Below, piece by piece: positions 25,915 through 39,300 of a DNA stretch of 64,000 nt; position 1 is the stretch's first letter, and every line of letters begins with the position of its first letter. The stretch is from positions 8,030,001-8,094,000 of the forward strand of contig NC_092576.1 in assembly GCF_037975245.1 (NCBI RefSeq), given 5' to 3'. Under the pieces are notes generated by a model. It searched no databases. It saw nothing but the letters and a program-made list of their open reading frames with translations, and had not been told where the DNA came from. This DNA comes from Apostichopus japonicus (Eukaryota; Echinodermata; Holothuroidea; Aspidochirotida; Stichopodidae). Made by a program: the position numbers and the translations under genes.

Positions 25915-26139
25915 CTGTGGTTGAAAATAATCGCAAGACTTAGTCAAAACCGGTTCTGTCAAGAACCCTCAATATGATTAACAAAAATCACATGTCGCCC
26001 CGCTTGTTTCTTTTTAGATATTTCATACCATACAAGGCCGCCTTAGTTTTTCTCAAGTAAAACATTCGGGCAGTGACTGTATCAACAGTCATTAGTTTTT
26101 ATGATGAAGAGACAGCCGTTTCATAGCATGGATTATTAA

Positions 26140-26310
26140 GTGAAAGCAAAGATCATTAGTAGAAACAAGTATCATTGTTACAAGCAAGGATAACTAGTGA
26201 AACCAAGGATCCTTAGTTATAACATGGATCATTAGTAAACACAAGGATCACAAGTTAAAACAATGATTATTAGTAAGGATTAAGTATTATTAGTAAAAAC
26301 AAGGATGGAA
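26140..26310. repeat. degenerate approximately 20-bp minisatellite (AAGGATCATTAGTAAAACA-like)
   Basis: About eight irregular copies of a unit containing GGATCATTAGT and AAACA, with spacing between 17 and 24 bases. Confidence 0.7.
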
Positions 26311-26465
26311 ATGTGTGCATAAGTGCAACCTGTTTGTTGAGTCATTAGTTGATTATCAGGTAAAGCATATTGAGTCTGGGCTGTTTATAAGTTTCACTTC
26401 CGATTCTTTCTGCAGGCTGTGGATGAACATGAAAGAAGATAATGTTTTCTTAAAATATATATATT

Positions 26466-26850
26466 AATTTTATTATTATTACCCCGTTATTTATATAGTG
26501 CATAATCCGAAAGTTCTATTCGCTTATACTTAACCCTGGTCATCGGTAACTTTTCACACCTACACACCAAAGTGTGCGCAGTTCAAACAATCTCTCCTGG
26601 GGCACCACAGTGCACCAAAGCCACGTGTCCCCTAGGGGACTTCCCATAGGGTGCAGCCACAAACCGGCGCACGCAACTATATTTACAAATCACCTCGCAA
26701 GTCCCCATTTATACACCTGGGTGAAGAGAGGCAATGGAGATAAAGTGCCTTGCCCAACGACACAACACAATAATCTGACAAGGGCTAGAACTTTTAATCC
26801 TTAGATCACAAGTCTACTGCCTTAACCACTTGATCACAACGCCCTCAATG
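26466..26850 (-). mobile_element. tRNA-derived SINE
   Basis: Read on the minus strand it begins GGGCGTTGTGATCAAGTGG with an A-box-like TGATCAAGTGGTTAAGG. A B-box-like GTTCTAGCCC follows, then the conserved body word TCGTTGGGCAAGGCACTTTA and TTCACCCAGGTGTATAAATG, and it ends CTATATAAATAACGGGGTAA with a TAATAATAATA tail. This order is typical of widespread marine-invertebrate SINEs mobilised by a LINE sharing the tail. At about 380 bp it appears near full length. Confidence 0.85.
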
Positions 26851-26998
26851 TGCAAGATTGCTAGCAAAATAGTAATTCGATTTCAAACTTTACACTTAAG
26901 TATTCAATAAGGCATAGCAATATGAATTGTCTGCATCATATAACGTAGGTAACAGTCCCATAAAGATGTACATATTCAACGTTTGCAAAATGATACCA

Positions 26999-27162
26999 CG
27001 CCCATGAGTTTCATTTTCACTTTGCCTTGTGAGCCTACGATCAAAAGCTTTCACTGCATTTTCAACTGTTATGTATTAGCGCCCATGAGTTTCATTTTCA
27101 TTTTGCCTTGTGAGCCTACGATCAATAGCTTACACTGCATTTTCAACTGTTATGTATTAGCG
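26999..27162. repeat. two tandem copies of an 82-bp unit
   Basis: CGCCCATGAGTTTCATTTTC opens both copies (26999 and 27081), and both end in TGTTATGTATTAG. They differ at only about four bases. Confidence 0.9.
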
Positions 27163-28924
27163 TAAAAGGAAATTGATATATGAGCAGTGTTTATATAGGA
27201 CGAAATGAAATTGAATTAGTTTATATAAGGGGTTTCCCTTAATCCATAGAAAAGGAGAAACATCTCAGCTTGATGTAACGTGGTTTTAAATGATCATTTC
27301 GGAATTCTGTATGGTGCAAACCTTCGGTTGGAATTTCTCTTCCCTCTGACCAATGAACTACATATGATTACAGTAACTAATAACTACTATATGGACTTCA
27401 TTGATTTCTTATCGGGTTAACAAAGATATCTCTTTAACAGGTACGTATGTTTCTGTTAATAATCAAAAAGTACCGATAAGTCAGACAATAAATTGCAACT
27501 TCTCAATGTGAAAATCAAAATTTGTTCCCACTAAACAGGGAAAAAAAGTATATCAATTGAATGCATTTCAATCGTCCCAGGAATAATACAAGTATGAATA
27601 AACTGCAAATCGTCAAATGGTATGTAACAGACTATAAAACATATTTCTCCTTGATGTATTTCTAATTTCCTATATAACTTTAAGGTTTCCTAAGAATGGA
27701 CCCTTTAATCAGAAGCTTTTCACAATTGAAGAAGCTACGACACTTAGTCTAACACATGAACTATAGCGGCAGTCCTTCACATGTAACATAAAACTCAATA
27801 GGAAAAGAGAACACTGTTGTAGCCTTACATAAGATGTTTGCAGAATATTACAAGTATATGCGAAGAACATTGGGTGTTGGATTGTGTCAATTGTGCTCTG
27901 TAATTAATCACTGCCTTAAATGACTTAGAAGATCACGTTTTGATTGAGGTATTGGAATGTACATAACCATGCATTTGTATTAAGTTTTCTTCACAGCACT
28001 GAGAAGTCAACGACATCCTTATTTAGCCGTTAAGGAGCAGTCTAGAGATCACATTTTAAGCTCAATATCTTGAACCAAGATTAGATAACACTCAGTTTTT
28101 GTATCTAAAGTCTAAATTATCATATCTTGATACTCACTCTTTGTACCAAGTTGAAATTTAATACTCTAAGGACTTTAATTTTGGACATAGACTTAGTTTA
28201 GTCTGTTAAATGAGGCTACCATATAACGCTAGTCTAACAAGGAACAACATGATGAGTACTGTAAATAAATACAGGTTTCGATTTCATTCTCTGATTAACA
28301 TATTGTTCTGTTTCATGGACATCAAATGAACCCTGACCTCAACTTAAACCGTAAGCGTGTGGTACCCATTATGTCAAATGTTATATATACGGAACATAAA
28401 ATTTATTCCAAATTCCTTATACAGTCCATTGAGTTGTGCAGTTAAAAGTTTAGTAGTACTTAGCAAACGCTCCATACTTGAAAAGTACTCGAACAGTCTT
28501 TACAAGATTATATTAATAACATTCAATTTAAGGTATTCGCCGATAGGGTAAATTTATCAGATGCCAAAATAGTCTTGGTACCCTCTGAGAAAGTCCTTCA
28601 GACCAAGTGTGTAATATTGAAAATTGTAATTGATGTATTTTAAGTTGTAATTTATATTCAAGATTTCTTTAGCACAATATCACAAATTCCGTATTTCTTT
28701 CGATTTTTTCCCCGGAGACATTAAGTAGTGGCCCCGACGACAATGAATGGGTTTATCTAACTACAATGATTTATTGTATAACATCAAACAGTCAACTTCC
28801 AATCTACTGCTCAAATGTGCACTCTGAAGAGTTTTACACTCAACCGAAACTCGTATTAATTACTACCAGTTGTTACATTGGTACGAATTGTGTCTTTAAG
28901 TATCCTATGATAATGCTTAACAAA

Positions 28925-29160
28925 TATATTATTATAACCTATGTTGTCTCTGTCTCTCCCAACAAGCCAACATTTCATTCATTTATTTCATTTTATTTGT
29001 TTTTTCACAACATTATTTATATATTTATATGACATATAACAAGAGAATAGCATTGGTACAGAAAATTTACAATCAAATAAATATAAGGAAAAATTACAAT
29101 AATTAATATTTTACCCTATGTTGTCTCTGTCTCTCCCCCAACAAGCCAACATTAACAATG
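28925..29160. repeat. direct repeat containing CTATGTTGTCTCTGTCTCTCCC
   Basis: 'CTATGTTGTCTCTGTCTCTC' plus AACAAGCCAACATT occurs at about 28938 and 29116 with diverged flanks. Confidence 0.75.
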
Positions 29161-30000
29161 CTTAGAAAGTATAGTATTATATAATATACCTAACTTGCCT
29201 CTCATTTAAAAGTTCATACAATCATGCTTCCATGTTAGTAACCCTACAAATCAAGATAAAAAAATTGGAACTGAAGACCGTATGCTAGGTAATTACCAAC
29301 TTCTTATTTCATTTAATCTGAAATTGAGTGTACCAATTAAATAAACAATAACTTTTTACCAAATTTAAACCTTTTGTTAGCTAAATGTTCCAAGAAAAGG
29401 ACAATCGGTCTTCAAGGCCGTTTGCTAGGTAATCACCAATAACGTATTCAGTTAATCTTATATTGAGTGTACCAATTACGTACCACTGACTTTGCACGAC
29501 GTGGAAATAAATATATTATTACGCTAAATATATTAAGCTTTATGCTAACATATATTTTAATATTCTATAATAATGCTTAGAAAGTAAAGTAATATACCCT
29601 TAAACGAAATACAATCATGGGTTACATGCACGCCCACATATACATACACACACACACACACCCATCCGCCTGCATAACTACAAAGGTTACGAAAAAAGGG
29701 ATGATTTGACAACCAACTTGGGTAGAATTAGGATATGAGATAAAACATTTTCGAGACGATGCTTATCTTTCATTGCTGTGTATAATGATATCATAACATG
29801 CAGGAAATGCTAACTTAGTCAGCATCATTATATTCCAAGCCGACCTAGATAACAATTCTTCCACATTGGACCAGAGTAAGGGAGACACTATCAAGTAGGC
29901 AGCCGTCAGATAATAGTCTGTGTAATAGTTTTCCAAATTATATTATTGTTATTATTATTATTAACGTTGTCTCGAGAAATAACATGCTGTATGTAACCAT

Positions 30001-30120
<120 letters not shown>

Positions 30121-30397
30121 CTTTTTAATGCATAAATTGAAATAGATGGTTCTTTAAACCTCAAGGTTGCTTGCGATTAGATCTGTTTGAACTTTAGATA
30201 AGCAACCAGGAGGGAATACATCAGGGTAGTTAACCTGCAATTTCGAACCTACTCATTTTGTAGATGTTGTGAGTCAAGCGTAATTGTTAATCGCTCGAAA
30301 TCACGGTCTCTTTATCGAACAATAATTAAGTCCAAGTTTTAATGCTTTTGGTTCTTTCACTCATGTTCTGCAGGGTAACAACTTTCTTCAATCGTCC

Positions 30398-33300
30398 ATG
30401 ATGCAGGTCTTAAAACATCTATGGATAATCGTCACTATATTCATTCTACACGGTAGGACAAAGAGTCAAGTTCTTTGTTTTTTTTAATAGTTATCGTTTA
30501 TTTAGCCTCGATCTAATAGAGTTTAATAGGTTTTATCTACATTTTAAATCTTGGTGACACATGTATTATCTGCCCTAAATCTTGGTGGTTGAGGTCACCA
30601 TGATTTTTGTTTCGTTATCATTTCAGTTAAGGCAAGTATGTATTATTGCAACATTGTTTTTACTTTTTATTGGTTGAAGGTAAAAATATGTTTTTTACGT
30701 CAACTTTTGCTTCAAATCGAATTTCGTAAGCCTCAATGCAATCTGTTTCTCAGAAAATAGATGAGCCGTTTAAATTTCATTAATTAACTCTTTAGTTTGG
30801 ACCGGTACAAGATATTACCGGCTATATACTAATAAAGAAGTTTGTGAATTTATATACACGCATCCCTTTCAGTTGCTCTTATTACATGTTGATGTGTAGG
30901 TTTACTAAAGAAGGAATAAATTGTCGTTATTTTCATAGAGAGAATACTAATTGCTATTTTTATCATAAATTATTTATTTTGATGAGAAATACACTACTCT
31001 TTTTTATTTTAATTCTAAACCCAACCGTTTTAGGTATTCAAGGTGTTTTGACAGACTGTACAAGTCACCAAAATGCTCAAATCGGCAGTAGTTGGAAAAT
31101 TGACTGCAGGCTACAAGGAGATTGGAGCGAAGTTAAATATTACCGCGATAACCCGGTCGAAGGAAATTTACTGATCATGTTTAATCAAGGTAACCATTCA
31201 ACATGTGTCTGTCAAGGTCTCGAATATGAGTCAGTTATTCCGATGAGAATCTACCATTAATACACACTTCTATAATAAACACTTATATATATAGTACTTG
31301 TACATTCTTAGATACATTTTTACTTTCACTTTGTATGATTGCATTATGATGATGGTGATTTTTTTTATATCGTATAATACGAGTTCATTAAATCATATCA
31401 CTAAATGTATTAAACTTGTTTATGTTCAAGGAATAATTGCAACCCCTTTGTATGAAGTTACCATGAATTAACACTTATATAGTACTTATACATTCTTAGA
31501 TACATTTTTACTTTCACTTTGTATGATTGCATTATGATGCTGGTGATTTTTTTTATATCGCATAATACGAGTTCATTAAATAATATAACTAAATGTATTA
31601 AACTTGTATATGTTCAAGGAATAATTGCAACCCCCTTGTATGAAGTAACTGAAAAGGTAATGCAGAGTAAAGGAAAAGAGGAAGAGAAAGGAAAGTGATG
31701 AGTTGAGCTGAGTTGACACATATGAAAACAAATGAGGCAATTTAAAGATTGAAATATATAATACTAGTTCATGTACGCCAACGCCGCGGTATCAATTGCC
31801 CAACTAGTGACTGTACGAAACTATTTACTTAATATTCTTGCATTGGTTATACATAAACTCTCCTAAATGTTCACACCGTGGCTGTTGTCCTACTAATGTT
31901 ACTGTTAGTGCTGCAGTGTGCCATGGCAGTGTGCCACTTATTCATTAGGGGTAGTGGGTTGTATTGAAACTAAGGGATTTTTTGTTTTAAATTTAAAAAA
32001 ATCTTTTGATAGGAAAGGCTTGATATGATAGTCTTAGTATGAACTGTTCTGGCTGGAGAATCATTCAATTTTTTTTCCTTGCTGTTTTAATATAAGATAT
32101 CATACGTCATCTCGTTTCTACTCCGCTTTCAAGATAATGAGACGCGTAGATTTGGGTTTGGACAAGATATCGATACCATGGATATTGATGAAGATGGCGC
32201 CATAGTTATCAACAATGTTACAATAGATCACATAACTGTGTATACGTTGATATACACCGACAGAGATGGGCATGAATATCAACATGAATTTATAATTATA
32301 GGTAATGTTAATACCATTTTTTTAAAGAGAACATTCTATAGTAACATGTTACTTAAAAAACAATATGTTTAGCTTGTAACCTTATTTCACGGTTAGGTAC
32401 AGCAGCAAAGCAATCATAAATGACGTTTGGCGAATCACAAAGAATGAAATATAATCCAACAAATTAATACTAAGAAAATGTTAATACGAATTGGCATATT
32501 CTGATTTGCACGTAAAAACAACTTTCTGAACTCAGTGTTTAAAAGTTGTATGATTCCAGAAAAATATACTTTTGAAAATAATTAAAGGAGACATAAACCC
32601 ACAGAATTATTTAGGTTATTCTAGGGCAGAAATATATGCAGATTCTAAAAATCAACACCATTTTCCACGAAATACAACCATATTCCAGATATGATCCAAA
32701 CTTTGAAGGCTTATGGGAGCCGCCATATTTGATCAAAAATTTTTCAAACCACCGCTTTTCAAGCCGGAAGTGACGCTTTCGATTCACTTTCGATTTTTTT
32801 GTTGCCAACTTATAGCAGAAAAATAATCTTTGTAACCATTGATTTTATTTTCTCATTATAAATGCGTATTTACTTTTTTTGTAAATTATAATATTTGAAT
32901 TTGTGCTTTTTCAATCGATATAATTTGTTTAATTGCTTGAAAAGAATAAAATACGATCGAAAAGAAATACTCTTACTCTCGATAAAGATCGTCATTAGTT
33001 CCGCGAAAAAACACGATAAACAACTTGAAGAGCACAGGCACTCGTAACGTTATGTAGGTGTACTCCGTGTTTATATACCATACACCTACATAACGTTACG
33101 AGTGCTTGTGTGGAAGAGTACCTCGAATTCACTGTTTTATTGGTCATATTTCGTAAAACCAAACATATTTGGCTTTTTACTGATCGTGTTTCTTTCACTC
33201 CGTAAATATATTCAGTTTCACTTTAAAGCATTCTTTGTACGGAATCGAACAAAAACTCAGCACTTGCCACAAGCAACTTTGTTTACGACTTAGGCTAGGC

Positions 33301-36300
33301 GTTTGTCAGCCTAACATTATTTCTTTCAGTGCGTAATTCGCAGGCCCAGGCACATCAAAGTTAAGTACGTAGGCCTAAAGACATATCGTATTTTTTGGTT
33401 GAAAATGGAACATTTTGGACTTGAGGGCTATCAGTTTGAACCCGAGTATACTGAAGCTGAAATGGTAAATTTAGCTGCTGAAAAAAATGCCACTGACACT
33501 GACTCAGTTGGAAGTGAAACTGAGACTGATACTAGTGAAGAAGATTATTGTTTGTGTGGAGAATGTGAAGCTATGCCTTCTGAAAAGGAGAATGTTTGTT
33601 GCCACTCGGTATTTCGGCAACATGAATTGGATTTTGGAGCCTGCATCACTGAAGACCCGAACTTTGCTGCAGTATGCTTGCAGAAATTAGTTTTGGAGCT
33701 TGCTTTCCAGCAATTTCTTCAATACATAAAGAAACCGCCACTTGCAGCCCAGGCTCAAATGAACAACAGGTTAGTTTTTTTTAATTATTTTTTTATAACA
33801 ATTAAAATTAGGCAACCCTTCACTACTTTGATGTTGCTGTCTATCTTGATTTTCATTCGAATATGCACAGTAAATCAATGCAGCATTTACACCATTGAAC
33901 TCTATTAAATACTGCTTTACAATTTTAAGACCAGACACTTGCCAACAGGAGTTTTGTTTAAGTTTTCCTCATTCAAGACACATTTAGCCCATGGATCTCC
34001 ACTTTGAAGATCTTCGGAATGTGGTGCATAGAATGCATCCAAGTTTGAAGCTGCAACAGCTCAGTTGAGCAATTTTCCAACAGCCAACCTCAATGCAACA
34101 TAAAAGAAATGGAATCCTGAAATGATCTTATTCAATATGTAAAATGTGATTGTTTTCCTTTTATTTCAACAGGCAGAAAAGACTCATGGCTTATAGACAG
34201 ATCAGTTTGTGGGCAAGCAGAGGTCAACCCTTAGGAAAAGGCAACAGGAGAGTGTTACCTTCCTGCTGTGTCATGCGGATCAGGGCAGAATTTACTGATG
34301 ACACCTTCTCAGGGTACCTTGAAGTACAAGAGGCATTAACTATGGATTAAAAGGTGATTTTTCAATTTTCTATTTAATGGTATATAGCCCTGCTTATGTT
34401 TGTGAGTTTATTTTTGTCAAATAACTGTATAAACAATTATTTGGTTAAAGTTTAATATCAGTTCTACTGTACAGCACATTTAGAGAGCTGCATTTAGGTA
34501 AATCATGACGCAGAAGAACTGCATCCTTTTCAATGCCATTTAGCTGGCAATAACAGGTGGGATAAAAAATGCCAAAGTATTCCTTTTAATTTAAATTTAT
34601 TTAGCAGTGAAGCATCGTTGCAAAACATGAAATTCATTTGTTTTTATGTTATAATTTTTGTGTTATCAGAAGAATTTATGAGGTCTTTTTTTTTCTTGCA
34701 GATCAGAAGATATCGGTTTTGTTCATATGAGAGGGAAGGATGCGTAACTCTTGAATGATTATAACTCAAGATTTGGGATCTTTCATATTTATTTAATTTT
34801 GTTTTTACTATACCTGTAGTAAAAATTGTATATATCCATTCCTCATGAAAAATACTGAGAGGCTTCTATTAAACAATATTGTAAAGGATTTCAGGTTTTG
34901 CAAAGAATAAAGGCCCAAAATAGAAAATATACTGTATGTGTTTTACTCTAATTATATTTTCAGGTCTGATGAATATAAGCAGATAAATGTTTTGCTGTAA
35001 CTGCATAATATTTTTTTGGCAGTAAGTAGCTTAAATTATTGACAAAAATGTGTTTGGTAGAGACAAAAAGGAGCATATTTCCATTTGCTTCCACCAGGGA
35101 GGAACACCAGCTTAACCCCCATGAATGGCCTGAAACTGAAGTAAAAGTTAGATACATGTCCCACAAACTTCAGAGTTTGTCAAGCTACTATTTCCACCCT
35201 ATTCCATTCTTTATATTGTGATATTAAGTCCTTTCTGGGATCCAACATCTATCCACTCATTCAAAGTAGTGAAGGGCTTTGACTCCTACCCCACACATTC
35301 ATTTACCACATATCAGTATTCATCCCCTTTCATATGATTGGTAGGTTTTCAATAGCATAGTAGATCTGTCTAGCCTTGGCATGAAAAAGATCTTATTGCA
35401 ACAGGAAGATATCAACCACTAGTCTTGCATTGCTTAACTGTAGCATCCTCAATTATGTAAAATACTATTTGAACATACAATATAAGTTGTAAAATATTTC
35501 ACCGACTTAATTTTACAGAGAAGCATATCAAGTGGATAAAGCAAGCAAATACCTGTGGTGTATTGTCTCAAGTAAAGAAATGCACATACCATAATGTTTG
35601 TCATTGTCAAGAAAAATGTATTTCCACAAAATATCACAAGCACAAGGTCTACAGGTATGTAAAGAAAATATAAACATCAAACACAATATATGATGAAATG
35701 GTAACAACTATTCAAATAAATGGTGAAAACAGTTTGCAAAATCGCATGAGTTGAAAAAAAGCAACATCTCTGTCACAAATGAAACTATATGATAATAATA
35801 TGAGACTATCAAACAATGGATAAATGATTGAACAAATTTATCTTGCACAAACCAAATCATGAAAGATGTGAAAATTTATCTAATCTTCAGAATAGTTTGT
35901 TTGGTTTGAATGGGTATTTTGCATCCCAAAGGTCATATAAAGATACAACAGCCATTTTATAAACCAGTTGTAAAAACTAGTTGAACACTGGAGATTGAAC
36001 CTGGGAAGTTGTTGTAATAGGCGAAACACTAACCACTAAACCAGGGAGGTTTACGATAGTTTAGAATAATTTGTACACATGTTTAAATAAAACGTTAACA
36101 ATATACACAGAATTATGAAAATATGACTGCAGCAACAACTGTGACAGTCATTGATGAATACATAAAAAAGAGAATGTTTCACTTTGTTGTACATAAATCT
36201 TAGCATTACAAGCAAGGTGACCTTATAAACAATAACATTGTTAATAGTTGAATAACATTTCAACTCATCATTAGTGAATACATAAAAAAGAGAATGTTTC

Positions 36301-39300
36301 ATTTTGTTGTACATAACTCTTAGCATTATAAGCAAGGTGACCTTAGAAACAATAATAGGGTTCATAGTTGAATAACATTTCAACTGATCGTTGATGAAAG
36401 ACTAATCATTACAATGGATAGTATACCAAGCCCAACATAATCCAATCAAACAAAAAGTTAATGAGATCATAAAAAAGCAAATACATGGAAACAATATGTA
36501 ATATTGCATAGGTGAAAGGCATAGAGTTGAAAAGTTTTCTGGGTATTTATCTTTAAAAATGAAAATGCACCTTTATCAAGGTAAGTACTATGAACAAAAT
36601 GATAGTAGGCCTATATATTTTTTATTATGAATTACTTTATTTTTCAAGGTTCTCTTTCTAACTTTGGCAGTAAATTTTTTGCTCAAATATGCAAAAATAT
36701 TTATTAACAAGCTGCTGATAAAATTAATTGGCAAGTTTCTAGTCCTCGGCTTTCAAACATTATTGCACTTTCTTGTAAAGCAAAAAATGAATTGGAGTTA
36801 AGATAGAAAATTCCTGCTGATGCCAATGAAAAGAAGCATACCGGATAAAAACGTGATTAGTTTACCACCAAATTTTTCTGTTAAAAAAGATACACAGTAA
36901 TCAACATTAAAAGAAATAAGCTTAATTAAGAAGAAAATGCTGAACTTAAACAATACAAAATTTAAAACCTAGAAGCATGGCTCTTCAACATTTCTTCTTT
37001 TGAGGGGGCTTCAGTTGGTGCAATTTTTTTTGCAGGCGCTGCTGGCACAGGGTCAATTGTACTTGTCTGTCTTCGATATACAACCCCTTTCATTAAATCT
37101 TTGACATAATCATAGTTCTTGGCTTCATACCTCGCCTTCAGCACCCAACTCTTCGTCATTTTTGTAAATACCTTCTTGTATTGTACTTCCCCTCGTGCGG
37201 ATGAGCCTTTGTGAGGCTTCTTCACAACGGCCTTTGCCCGTCCAACATTCTGGTTGTGGTCAATTGCAGCTAACTTCAAGCGAGCTGTCATTGATGAATA
37301 ACCGAACTCTAATCTCTTTGGCGCATACTTCAAAAGGACATTGTGGAAAACTTCAAGGGCACCAGTATGCATGAATTCTGCAAGAAATCTTATGTCCTTC
37401 AAAAGTCGCTTAGCCAGGGCTACCTTCTTCAGTGCCTCGTGGGCAGATGATCCTGCCTTGAGCCATATTTTCTTTCTCTGCTGCAGATCTGTCAGTGGAT
37501 CATGGCCACATTTCTGAAATAGTGGTAAGTTAGGATCATCTGACCACTCATGCTGTCCTAGAACATGGTAGACCATAGATGACCACATCTGCACCAACAG
37601 CTCCTGGTCCTTGTTGCAAGCTCTGGCACAAAACCACAGATGGTTGATAATGGATTTGATCCAAGGTTCCAATTCTTCATTTCCCTTTTTCTTTGCCGCT
37701 TTGCGCAATTTGCTTTTGATATTTTTCGCTAGGTGAAATATATCAAAATTATGTTTTACAGAACTGTACTTAGTACGCATTAATTTTCTTATTCCTGTGT
37801 GACGGTCAGTAGCAAATCTTTTTACATTAAGTTTATAGTCATTAAGGACTCTATCCATACACCTCTGGAAGCCCACTGCTTCCATTCTTTGAGATGCCCC
37901 AGTCTCTGAAACTTGCACCAGTTCCATGTCTACCACCTTCTCTGAACTGACATCCATCAAAGAGTAGCTACAATACTTTGCTGAAAACCCTGGTGAATCA
38001 CAACGCCCATCATCAATAAGATCAGTTGGGGATCCTTTCAATTGGTCAACCACTGCCTTTTGATGTGCATCCCAATAACTGTTAATCTCTGGGATGAGGT
38101 ACATCTTCTGAAGGTCATAAAATGTAGTGGCAGAAAAGAACTGCAAATTGAAAAATTTCATGAACTGAGCAACTCTTTGATATGTCAGTCCAGAGAACAT
38201 GGTAGCCGCAGAACAGAGGAGGTTACCAATGGGCATCCTACCATCTAAGGGCTGGGAGGTCCACTTCAACACAACATGGCCAGAAATACACTTCAATGTT
38301 GCAAGCAAACCTGACCCAACAACTTGCTTTTCTATATCTGTAACACTACTTGAACATTGGGAACATTGAATATGATAACAGAGCTGTTCTATGTTCGCCT
38401 CAAATACTGTATACTTTTGTTCCTCTACTGCCTTTGTTGCAAAGGAGTCAGTGATTGAAAAGATGGGTAGGTCTGCGTCCGGTTCATAGTGTGGATCTCG
38501 CTTTTCATCATCCTGGCATCCTTTATCGCTGCCATCACTGTTGTCCTCAGCTTTTTCAATTTAAGGGGGGACTTGTGTTTCAAGGACCTCTGTGGTGGCA
38601 ATGTCTCTTGCTGCGGTGGGGTCTCCTGGGGTGGAGCCATTCCCTCAGAGGACACATCTGCTGATAAGAAGCTGTATGGGTGGTCCAATTCCACTGTACA
38701 AGCATGGTGTGTTTTGACTTGTGGTACACCAGCTTGGCATCCCATCTCTGTAACGTCAGTATATGTCTGAGTTGATGCGCAAACACTGGACAAGGCATCC
38801 TGTACAAGAATAAATAAAAGAGCATAAACACTCGAGTTAGACTAACATAAGAGAAACATCGATTTAAATCTGCCAAAAAGAAAAAAAAGAAATTTTCATA
38901 CATTATAAATGATAAAGGTAGGCATTAGAATAAACCTTGAAAAAAATGACAAAAGAGTAAAAGGGTTTGAAAAATTCTCATGCATGTTTTCCAAAACCTG
39001 CTTGTAAAGAACAAATTCTCTGGTCCATAACTGGCTGATATCTAATTTCAAGGATTGAACTGTACCAAAAATATTGGTACAACATTTAAGGCAGTGACAT
39101 ATCTACTAATTTATTTTGACACCCAGTTTTACTATGTGAGTGCAAAACTGTATTGCGACTTAATGTAATGTAAAAACATAGGAAAGAAATGAGAAAATTT
39201 TAATATGCCTTTTCAACCAATTTGCTTTTTGAAATGTGCAGTGCTCTACCTTTACAGTACTTGTTTATAGGGGCAACCTGCCTGCCCCCATTTGTTTTCC

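Larger units (their letters stand above)
34351..36961. other. non-coding centre of the Kolobok element
   Basis: Lies between the convergent accessory and transposase genes. It contains the 3' UTRs, a tRNA-like segment (35980-36048) and a 120-bp tandem duplication (36149-36390). No further coding exon is evident. Confidence 0.5.

Noticed and set aside
35980-36048. Functional tRNA gene
   Set aside because: A and B boxes are recognisable but acceptor and anticodon stems do not pair; treated as SINE head or pseudogene.
38455-38770. Plus-strand frames opposite the transposase last exon
   Set aside because: Antisense shadows; the minus strand has the conserved transposase blocks.
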